Assembly (NCBI GenBank): GCA_022823085.1
Contig: JAJDXV010000033.1
Coordinates: forward strand, 17,333-81,332
Source of the DNA: Candidatus Poribacteria bacterium
GTDB lineage: Bacteria; Poribacteria; WGA-4E; WGA-3G
Direction of reading: 5' to 3'
Length of the DNA stretch: 64,000 bases
Positions 56,435 through 64,000 of this stretch are shown piece by piece. Below the pieces are notes generated by a model, which was given only the letters and a program-made list of their open reading frames with translations, had not been told where the DNA came from and ran no database searches. The translations under genes and the position numbers were made by a program. Position 1 is the first letter of the stretch. Every line of letters starts with the position of its first letter.

Positions 56435-57342
56435 TTATTCAAAGAGCACTGCCGTAAAATTTTCAAGACTTTTCACGTTAATAGCAGTGAGAAGGAGCTG
56501 CTCAAGACGTTGCAAGTCGTCTATATTTTTAAGTGCTGGTGTTAGTGCGCGCACAGCCTCTGCGTGGAATTTCGCGTTGAGTACTGTCATAAGACTCTTG
56601 AGAGTGGCATTCTTGGCCCCTTGTGCAACACCTTGCTCAATACCTTGTGTGATACCTTGCTCAATAAACTTTTCGCGTTGGTGTTGGAAAACAGCAGATT
56701 CTTGCATAAGTTCCTCCGGTATGCTTTCAAATAAGCCCTGGTCATGAATGAGGCTCCCAAAAAGGGAGAGCCCATAAAGCAGTGTCCCTTTCATCGGTGG
56801 CTCAACGGGTGTCGCTATTGTTGCATCGATACACTGCTGCACCCATTGATCAAGCGGCATCTCATCAGGCGGTTTCATGAGTGGCGTGAACGGCAACAGA
56901 CCTGGTGTTTGCGCCTCTAAAATCGTTTGCCCATCTATCTCAATCAACCGTATCACCTTATAGTTGAGTCGATAATCGTAGCCATTCCAACTATACGCAT
57001 AGTACCCTGGATCGTTTTTGCCAGCGTCTGGATGAAAGTAGATAACATTCGAATAGACAGGCATCTGATGTTCACCGACGAGATAGCCGTGATAGTGTGC
57101 GTTCCGGGCCCACATCGGTTTTTCCGTGCTGTCGCGGAGCTGTAATTCAATATGTAGAACAGCCTCGTGGGTGTCCAACCGGACGTGCTTTGTAATATCT
57201 GTACGAAAGGCACGGACCAGTTGTTGTTCGGTGTCAAGGTCTGAAAGCACCTCGACCTCCGGGACATTCAGGACAAACCGCGCGATTTCGTCGATTTGTT
57301 CATTCAGGATGTCTTTCCAGTCGTATCGTATTCTTGTGCCAT
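56435..57342 (-). pseudogene. Rpn-type nuclease gene with a probable single-base frameshift near the 5' end
   Basis: MAQEYDTTGK...(frame change)...DILNEQIDEIARFVLNVPEVEVLSDLDTEQQLVRAFRTDITKHVRL...; paralogue of 9365..10333. Confidence 0.65.
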
Positions 57343-57348
57343 ATAGGT

Positions 57349-57378
57349 ATTATACAATCGGTTGCTGCGAATTGTCAA
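57349..57378 (-). promoter_or_regulatory. Consensus sigma70 promoter TTGACA-18-TATAAT, -10 only 6 nt before ATG
   Basis: Reverse complement reads TTGACA attcgcagcaaccgattg TATAAT acctat ATG. Confidence 0.75.
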
Positions 57379-57437
57379 GGAAGAAAATTAGCAGACATCA
57401 AAACGCTTCTCCAAGAGGGGCATGATGTTTTCCATAT

Positions 57438-58124
57438 TTAGCGATAGCGCGTCGGATCGGGGATACCTGCCGCTTTAAAGCCCCTTTTCCGAAGCAGGCA
57501 ACTATCACAACCACCACATGCGCTGCCTTCCGCGTCAGGATCGTAACAACTTAAAGTGAGACTATAATCGACACCGAGTGCTGTGCCGATTCGGATGATT
57601 TCCGCCTTCGTTTTATCAATAAGTGGCGCGCGGATCTTCAGTTCTGTTTTCCCTTCAACACCAACTTGCGTCGCAAGGTTCGCCATCTTTTGATAGGCAC
57701 TTATATATTCGGGACGACAATCTGGATAGCCGCTATAATCCATAGCGTTGACACCGATAAAAATGGTATCCGCACCGAGCACTTCAGCCCAAGCGAGCGC
57801 GTAGGAGAGAAAAATCGTGTTCCGAGCAGGGACGTAAGTTATCGGTATGCTATCCCCCATCTCTCCATCCGCCCTATCCTTCGGCACTGCAATATCGGCT
57901 GTCAAGGCGGAACCACCGAAGATACGCAGATCGATGTCAACGATCACGTGTTGTTTCACACCGAATGCTTTTGCTGCCTTTTCTGCAAACTGCAGCTCCA
58001 CCGTGTGCCGTTGACCGTACCGAAAACTCATGCAATATGTATCATAACCCGCATCGCGCGCGATAGCGAGGATTGTCGTTGAATCTAAGCCGCCACTCAG
58101 CAAGACGACCGCCTTTTTAAGCAC
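57438..58124 (-). CDS. queC: 7-cyano-7-deazaguanine synthase
   Basis: [75 protein letters not shown]. Confidence 0.96.
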   Translation of the reverse strand: MLKKAVVLLSGGLDSTTILAIARDAGYDTYCMSFRYGQRHTVELQFAEKAAKAFGVKQHVIVDIDLRIFGGSALTADIAVPKDRADGEMGDSIPITYVPARNTIFLSYALAWAEVLGADTIFIGVNAMDYSGYPDCRPEYISAYQKMANLATQVGVEGKTELKIRAPLIDKTKAEIIRIGTALGVDYSLTLSCYDPDAEGSACGGCDSCLLRKRGFKAAGIPDPTRYR

Positions 58125-58200
58125 TGATTTCCTTTCTATTTTATCTTACCTTGCGGGGAAACAATGTGTGTTTAGCCCATTGGATGCGTTCCTTAAGCCC

Positions 58201-58221
58201 GCCCTCCACTACGTTACGGGC
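58201..58221 (-). repeat. 13-nt-loop hairpin (GCCC/GGGC) upstream of queC
   Basis: Reverse complement GCCC gtaacgtagtgga GGGC. Confidence 0.7.
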
Positions 58222-58359
58222 TAATGTCTCTGATTATAGTAAAGTTTAGAATTAATAGAACACTCGGGCCCGGTTCGGTTAGAAACCGAACCTACCGGGG
58301 CGAGGCAAGTGTCTCTTTATTTTTAGGTTTCACTATAAATCAAATACTTAATCGAAAAC

Positions 58360-58384
58360 CTGCTCGTAATGTAATGGAGAGCAG
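58360..58384 (+). repeat. 13-nt-loop hairpin (CTGCTC/GAGCAG)
   Basis: CTGCTC gtaatgtaatgga GAGCAG. Confidence 0.7.
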
Positions 58385-58399
58385 TTCAGCGGACCATAA

Positions 58400-58933
58400 T
58401 TAAGAAGATTCAAACTCTAATTTCGCGAAACGGAGAAAAATACCGCCACCGGGTCTACCGAATGGACCATTCACAGCCAAACACGCGATGACATGTTTCG
58501 CACCCGGCTCCGCGCTTTCGCTCACAACGACGCGCTGCGGCGCATTGAAACCAGAGGCAGCACCACGTCCCGATTCTCCAAAAGCCAGATCAATCTCACC
58601 GTCAACCCAGACCTCACCGTAGTCATCAATACACGTATGAAACCACACTTGCGAACCGGCGACGGAAACCCCATCAACCGCTTCAGGAATTGTAACGGTG
58701 ATCCGATACCAACCGAAACACAATCCAGTTGAGATAACCGCTTGGATGTTCTCACAAATATCCCAATCCGAATCGTCATAATCAGCAAGACGCGCTGGCG
58801 TTTCCGGCAACTGATCGACCAAGCCACCGTTCGGTTCACCCGGAACAAGCCCGTCGGCATAACGCCACTCGGAATCAGTGAGTTCACGATGTTCAGCATT
58901 TTCTAAATCAAGTTCTGCAATAATCATTAGCAT
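58400..58933 (-). CDS. Hypothetical protein, galactose-binding-like fold suspected
   Basis: Long ORF; CFGWYRITVTIPEAVDG...VWFHTCIDDYGEVWVDGE resembles sugar-binding-like segments. Confidence 0.5.
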   Translation of the reverse strand: MLMIIAELDLENAEHRELTDSEWRYADGLVPGEPNGGLVDQLPETPARLADYDDSDWDICENIQAVISTGLCFGWYRITVTIPEAVDGVSVAGSQVWFHTCIDDYGEVWVDGEIDLAFGESGRGAASGFNAPQRVVVSESAEPGAKHVIACLAVNGPFGRPGGGIFLRFAKLEFESS

Positions 58934-59048
58934 TCCCTTCTTAGTAAGATTTTAATTCGGTAGTGCATCAGCAGCCTCTTATAGTAGGAGCGAGCTGTGC
59001 TCGCGATCCCTAAAAATTACCGCCATAAACGATTACCGAAATATTTAT

Positions 59049-60233
59049 TTAGTTTGCGCGCCCAATATTCGTCTGCCAAAGTCTATAGGCAATACCCGTC
59101 GAAAAGCTCAGGGAAATTCCTGCGACAATAAACGGAACATGAACAGAGATGTTAACCAGAAAACCGCTTGCAACGTAACCGAGCAGAAACCCGGTACTCC
59201 ACGCCAAATGTGTCAGACCGACACCGTGTCCCTTCTCATCAGGTTCAGTAAATTCGTTGATAAATCGTGGGATTGTCGTCGAAAGTGCCCATGCCGCGCC
59301 CGCACCGAGAATTCCGAAGACCTGCAGTGCGATGAAAGAATTGTGAAAGAACGCCACACCAAAAGCGAGAAGTGTAACGATTGCGTTCGCCACAAGCGCA
59401 GGCGCACGGTGCCCAACCACATCACAGATCCGTCCAACAGCCAATTGGCACCCGAAAGCGAACAAAAGACTGACTGCCCCGTAATAACCCGTCGCCTTCA
59501 CGCCAGCGATACGCGCAATCAAGACCGGCATTAGCAGGTTCACGGAACCCCAATAATAGGTCGGAAAAACGCGTAAACCGACCAGCATCTGCATTTCTCG
59601 CCGCCGAATCAGACTCAGATACGCTGCAACGTTAAGCGTTGACTTCCATATCCCCTCACGCCTCCGTTGCGTATTTGAAGCGTGTGCCAACCGCGGTAGA
59701 AAGAGGCACGCCCCTACAAACAGCACACCCGCCAGAACCGCTGCCCCGATCCCAAAAGCACTATAACTGGTACGATCAATAACCTCACCTGCAATAGCAC
59801 TCCCGATCGCGTTCCCGACAGTACTGCTGATGAAGTACAGCCCTGTCGCTAACCCCAACCGCTCAGGAGACACCGAACTAATCAGATAGGTCTGTCCGCC
59901 TGCGGTTTTGAAACCCGAAGCAATCCCTTCATAACAGAGGATCCCCCACAAGAACAACGGTATCTGCGTTGTAAAAAGGGTGCCGACCACGACTGCCCCG
60001 GTCATCCCGATCAGCACGGTCAGTTTCCGTCCGAACCGGTCGCAGAGTGTTCCACCTATCAGTGCTGAGATACCCCCCAGCCCGATAGGCAATGCGCGCA
60101 ATAGTGCCGCGAACAGCGCGCTCTCCTCTAAAACCGTCTCCGCGTAGACCGGAAACAGCATCTGTACCGGTCCCGTCACCAAACCGACAACAAACACAAT
60201 GGCACAAAGAAGTATAAACCCGCGACTCCACAT
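59049..60233 (-). CDS. Major facilitator superfamily transporter
   Basis: About 12 hydrophobic segments; GGTLCDRFGRKLTVLIGM. Confidence 0.88.
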   Translation of the reverse strand: MWSRGFILLCAIVFVVGLVTGPVQMLFPVYAETVLEESALFAALLRALPIGLGGISALIGGTLCDRFGRKLTVLIGMTGAVVVGTLFTTQIPLFLWGILCYEGIASGFKTAGGQTYLISSVSPERLGLATGLYFISSTVGNAIGSAIAGEVIDRTSYSAFGIGAAVLAGVLFVGACLFLPRLAHASNTQRRREGIWKSTLNVAAYLSLIRRREMQMLVGLRVFPTYYWGSVNLLMPVLIARIAGVKATGYYGAVSLLFAFGCQLAVGRICDVVGHRAPALVANAIVTLLAFGVAFFHNSFIALQVFGILGAGAAWALSTTIPRFINEFTEPDEKGHGVGLTHLAWSTGFLLGYVASGFLVNISVHVPFIVAGISLSFSTGIAYRLWQTNIGRAN

Positions 60234-60239
60234 GCTATG

Positions 60240-61874
60240 TTAAAAGTAGCGCATCAGACTGTCTGTAATGTTTGGCGCGGCGGTCCCGAGTCCACACGCA
60301 CTCGTTGCCTTCATCACTGCCCCGATCTCTGAGATTAGTGCCTCCGAATCCGATCCCAACGGTGCAGACAAAAGTTCTGTCAACCGCTGCGTCCCGATAC
60401 GGCACGGAAAACATTTCCCGCAAGACTCCTCAGCAAAGAATTCCATGGCGTTGCGTGCCACGCCAAACATATCCCGTGTGCTATCGAACACCATGATCCC
60501 CGCTGCGCCGAGCATCGCACCCACTTTTTGGAAACTCGGTTCATCAATCGTAATATCCAGATCGTCGCCTGCAATAAATCCGCCAGAAAGTCCAGCTGTC
60601 GTAATCGCTTGGATTTCGCGTCCGTCCGGCGCACCACCTGCCCATTCGTAGAGAAGCGTTTTCAACGGAAGTCCGAACGGTACTTCGTAATTCCCAGGTC
60701 TCTGGATGTCGCCAGAGAGGCTAATAATCTTTGTGCCTGCCAAATCCTCATCATAACTCAGACCCTTATACCACGCGGCACCGTGTCGTAGAATTTGTGT
60801 CGCCGCAGCGAGCGTCTCTACATTGTTCACGGCAGTCGGTAGGTTCTCAAATCCATGCGTCACAGGATAGGGTGGACGGTTCCTCGGAAACGGATGTTTC
60901 CCCTCAAGGCTATTCAACAGCGACCCTTCTTCGCCACAGACATAAGCACCTGCCCCGCGTCGAATATAGATGTGGAAATTAAAGTCTTCACCGAGGATTG
61001 AATCGCCAAGCAACCCCGCTGCCTCCGCTTCTGACAAGGCACGTTCAAGTGTCTTTAAAGTCTCCGGATACTCGTATCGGAGATAGATGAAACCGCGCGT
61101 CGCACCTGTCGCGTAAGCGGCAAGCACCATCCCTTCAATCACAGCGTGCGGCGCATAATCGAGAATGACACGATCTTTAAAGCAGCCCGGTTCGCCTTCA
61201 TCAGCATTGCAGACGATTGTTTTCGGTTCACCCGGTGCATTCAAGACCGATTCCCACTTCATACCTGTCGGAAACCCTGCACCACCTCTACCCGCAAGTT
61301 GGCTCTCCTTAAGCGTCTCAATCACACCTGTTGGTGTAAGCGTTGTTACCGCACGCGTCAACGCTTCATAGCCACCGGTGCGTCGGTAGCCTGTTAGTGT
61401 ATTTTGTTCGGGTTCGCGAATTTCGGCGAAGATACACTCTTCACCATCGCCCGGATAGGGTGGGGGTAAAGGGGAGGATTGTACAGAAAGAGTGTCTGCT
61501 TGCTTCCCAACGAATACCTCATGTCCTTTCAGGACAGGCACACAATCGTCACACCTTCCAGCACACGGCATCTCGGTCGCCCCTTCGTCTTTGAGTGCCT
61601 CAAGAATTTCCAAACCGCCTTGCAACCGACAGACAGGTCCGGTGCAGACCCGCGGCGCATCTTGTCCCGGTGCCTCACGTGCAAAATGGTGATAAAATGT
61701 TAGCGTGCCAAAAAGTTCAGCAAGCGGAATCCGAAGCCCGATGGCGATATCGCGAAGAGCTGCTTCCGAGATAAACCCGTCTCGGTCATGAAAGGCGTGT
61801 AGTAATGATAGTAACGGCGCGGGTTCATCGCGCCACTGTGCAATCACTTCTCGATTCGTCGGGGCTGCTGCCAT
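60240..61874 (-). CDS. Fused NuoE/NuoF-type NADH-binding oxidoreductase subunit
   Basis: N-terminal VCTGPVCRLQGG...PCAGRCDDCVPV; GRGGAGFPTGMKWESV; NADEGEPGCFKDR; AGAYVCGEEGSLLNSLEG; ESCGKCFPCRIGT. Confidence 0.92.
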   Translation of the reverse strand: MAAAPTNREVIAQWRDEPAPLLSLLHAFHDRDGFISEAALRDIAIGLRIPLAELFGTLTFYHHFAREAPGQDAPRVCTGPVCRLQGGLEILEALKDEGATEMPCAGRCDDCVPVLKGHEVFVGKQADTLSVQSSPLPPPYPGDGEECIFAEIREPEQNTLTGYRRTGGYEALTRAVTTLTPTGVIETLKESQLAGRGGAGFPTGMKWESVLNAPGEPKTIVCNADEGEPGCFKDRVILDYAPHAVIEGMVLAAYATGATRGFIYLRYEYPETLKTLERALSEAEAAGLLGDSILGEDFNFHIYIRRGAGAYVCGEEGSLLNSLEGKHPFPRNRPPYPVTHGFENLPTAVNNVETLAAATQILRHGAAWYKGLSYDEDLAGTKIISLSGDIQRPGNYEVPFGLPLKTLLYEWAGGAPDGREIQAITTAGLSGGFIAGDDLDITIDEPSFQKVGAMLGAAGIMVFDSTRDMFGVARNAMEFFAEESCGKCFPCRIGTQRLTELLSAPLGSDSEALISEIGAVMKATSACGLGTAAPNITDSLMRYF

Positions 61875-62052
61875 CTATTTCTCCAATACTAACACGAAAT
61901 GTAATTTCAATTTCTTTGTGTATCTTATCAATTTTCCAACTTCGCGTCAATGTTTTTTAACTGAACTTACGCAATTTTTTCTGAATCCCTATATATTATA
62001 CACAGTCGGTGAGATTGCAGATTTCGCCAGCGAAGAGGCTGCGTAACTGCTG

Positions 62053-63450
62053 TTACACCTCAACACGCACAAACGCGAGATACGCTCCAAAAAAAAGAAC
62101 AACGAAAAATAGTGTCAACAATAATAAATCTATCGCTGCTGCATTGAAATCTTTACTCAGACTGATCGAATCCTCAAAGATCGGGATGGATTCTGGACGC
62201 ACAGGTTTTTTAGACATGGCTCTCCGAACACCTATGAGATGGAGGCTTTCTGGGTCCCCGCTATCGGTGTCAACGATAAATTTGCGGTATTCGCTGGCGT
62301 AGCGCTGCGCATTCTCTAAAAATTGTAGATGCCGCTCAAAACCGGTTCCAGCAAAGGATTCAAGAAGATGTTGAAGGACTGCAGTCGGTGAGATGCGAGT
62401 TATAGAACGGGCATGTTGAACCTGTACGATCTGCTCGTCCAACCGCTTTTCGATCAAGCGTTCCTGTTCTACTGCTTCATGTGTGACATACTTGCTTCCT
62501 GCCTCTAAAGCTTCTGAGTTAGGTCCGCCGAGTCCGCGCCGGTATTCCGTAAGGTGTTTGTCATTAATCTGTTTCTGGCGTATCCGTAATTCATCTTTCG
62601 ACATCGGTGAGGAGAAACCGCTGGCAATTAGCGCGAGAACGCTCGGCATAAAAACCACAAGTGTAACCCAAGTCAGTAGAAGCATGACCAGACTTACTGC
62701 GCTGCGCTGCACACGTGCAGACACAAGCAACCCCAACGCCAGAAACAGACTTATGTACAAGAGACCAACAAAGAAGATGATACCTAAGCGTCCCCATGCA
62801 TCAGGGCCGAGAGAGATTGTACTTGATGTGGATAACACCAAAAGATTTATCAACACAGTTAGTGCGAAAGGGATACTAATGCTCATCAACGCCCCTAAAA
62901 ACTTGCCGACCAGTACGGTGTGGCGCGGCACTGAATTGGCTAATATCAATCGAAGGGTGCCGCGTTCACGTTCACCAGCAACGGAATCGAACGTAAACAG
63001 GAGTGCTATCAGACTCAACACATAACCGATCACAAATGCCCAATCTATTTTCGTAACGTCTGGGCGAATATTTGTCAGATTTAGGGTTGCAGCTGGATAC
63101 CGCATCTGCCAGAAACTCCTTAGATCGCCGTTTCCCCAAAAGTAGTGATTTGACTCAACAGCACCTGACAGAAAGGGGTCGCCGCCTTCTGCACAGAAAT
63201 GGAGAGTGGACGGTTTTTTGTAAAGCTTTCCGGGGCCCTGCCGTGCAAGTTCATATAAACTATCCGCCCGCGCCTCTAAAACATTACGGGCATCCCTGAC
63301 AGCAGCAAGATACTTCTGTACGCTAACGGGTTGTTCTCGGAGATGCACAACTGCGTTTGTTAGCATTAATCCCAACAATAACACGGTTGTCAGGGCAAAC
63401 CGGAGGCTATTTAAGTTATCGTAAAGTTCTCGTTTTGCGATATGCCACAT
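62053..63450 (-). CDS. ABC-2 type permease (DUF3526-like)
   Basis: Several TM segments; DSVAGERERGTLRLILANSVPRHTVLVGKFLGAL. Confidence 0.85.
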   Translation of the reverse strand: MWHIAKRELYDNLNSLRFALTTVLLLGLMLTNAVVHLREQPVSVQKYLAAVRDARNVLEARADSLYELARQGPGKLYKKPSTLHFCAEGGDPFLSGAVESNHYFWGNGDLRSFWQMRYPAATLNLTNIRPDVTKIDWAFVIGYVLSLIALLFTFDSVAGERERGTLRLILANSVPRHTVLVGKFLGALMSISIPFALTVLINLLVLSTSSTISLGPDAWGRLGIIFFVGLLYISLFLALGLLVSARVQRSAVSLVMLLLTWVTLVVFMPSVLALIASGFSSPMSKDELRIRQKQINDKHLTEYRRGLGGPNSEALEAGSKYVTHEAVEQERLIEKRLDEQIVQVQHARSITRISPTAVLQHLLESFAGTGFERHLQFLENAQRYASEYRKFIVDTDSGDPESLHLIGVRRAMSKKPVRPESIPIFEDSISLSKDFNAAAIDLLLLTLFFVVLFFGAYLAFVRVEV

Positions 63451-63452
63451 GA

Positions 63453-63600
63453 GTTATTAGTTATCAGTACGGATTACTGCGTAATCCTTTCAGTTGTCAG
63501 TTATCAGTTTTCAGAAAATTGGTTATAGGTTATAAGTGGTAGGTTAAAAGAAAAAGCCGTTCAGAGTCCGTGAACCCTCTTAACTTATAACTGTTAACTA
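63453..63600. repeat. Heptamer hairpin element
   Basis: agttatcagt..., ggttataggttataagtgg...ccctcttaacttataactgttaac. Confidence 0.7.
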
Positions 63601-63602
63601 CT

Positions 63603-63860
63603 TCACACTTCACTCCTGAGAAAAAACAGAAATATTATTACAAACAAGATTAAGTTGATCGTCAGCAGTAGGAACAAATCTGGAAATGCTCGCTTGGCAT
63701 TTACACCTATATCATCTCTTTGAAAGGAAAACTGAGGCAGCGTGTCCCAGTCCACTTTACTTTTGTCCGCTGCGAACCACTGTCGAGAGCCGAATGCCTT
63801 CGTATCATATAAATAAGCGACGACTGCCTGTCGGTATTGTCGAACTGCATTAAAAAAATC
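63603..63860 (-). pseudogene. 3' fragment of a second ABC-2 permease, disrupted upstream
   Basis: Frame reads DFFNAVRQYRQAVVAYLYDTKAFGSRQWFAADKSKVDWDTLPQFSFQRDDIGVNAKRAFPDLFLLLTINLILFVIIFLFFLRSEV*; in-frame TAG immediately 5' at 63861..63863. Confidence 0.6.
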
Positions 63861-64000
63861 CTATAGTTTGGACAGTTTGCTAAGTTTAGGAGTTATGAAA
63901 AGTTGGCAGTGTTCTCCCGTTAGAGCTCCCGAACAGATGTTAGGATTGGCTTCTAAACCTGTTTTTGGGTCTCTATTGTGTTAGAAACGACTGCTTTTTG

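Noticed and set aside
1-64000. tRNA or rRNA genes
   Set aside because: None recognised by eye; short RNA genes could be missed, so a tRNAscan-SE/Infernal run is needed to confirm absence

Overview
The window is 64 kb of bacterial chromosome. The gene complement (LamG/ConA-type secreted proteins, FG-GAP/UnbV protein, phytanoyl-CoA dioxygenase, LarA-like protein, Rpn-type nucleases, many hairpin repeats) looks like Candidatus Poribacteria or a similar uncultured marine lineage; that assignment is inference. Housekeeping genes recognised include trxB-like, moaC, lpxK, lpxB, argC, queC, a MoxR ATPase, an HtrA-like protease and a fused NuoE/NuoF-type protein. The main accessory region is a defence/toxin-antitoxin island at about 18.3-29.5 kb. 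It contains (i) a chain of overlapping genes: a double-GHKL ATPase/histidine kinase, a receiver protein with an unrecognised C-terminal domain, a minimal DUF6883-like ORF missing from the ORF track, a DUF4926 protein with an antitoxin-like tail, and a PIN toxin; (ii) a type III restriction-modification system with hicAB between mod and res; and (iii) a PARIS-like AAA ATPase (AriA-like) followed by a truncated DUF4435 (AriB-like) effector. The best candidates for undescribed biology are: a hairpin family with a 13-nt conserved loop and co-varying stems, several copies upstream of unrelated genes; a shared C-terminal tail (PVxPxxKLxTTWxxLK) on five secreted proteins; two paralogous PIN proteins that appear fused to their antitoxin; leaderless promoters with matching geometry in front of two Rpn-type nuclease genes, one of which is flanked by a duplication of the trxB 3' end; and heptanucleotide-repeat hairpin elements that abut start codons. 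No tRNA, rRNA or CRISPR array was recognised by eye. No database search was possible, so product names rest on recognised motifs.
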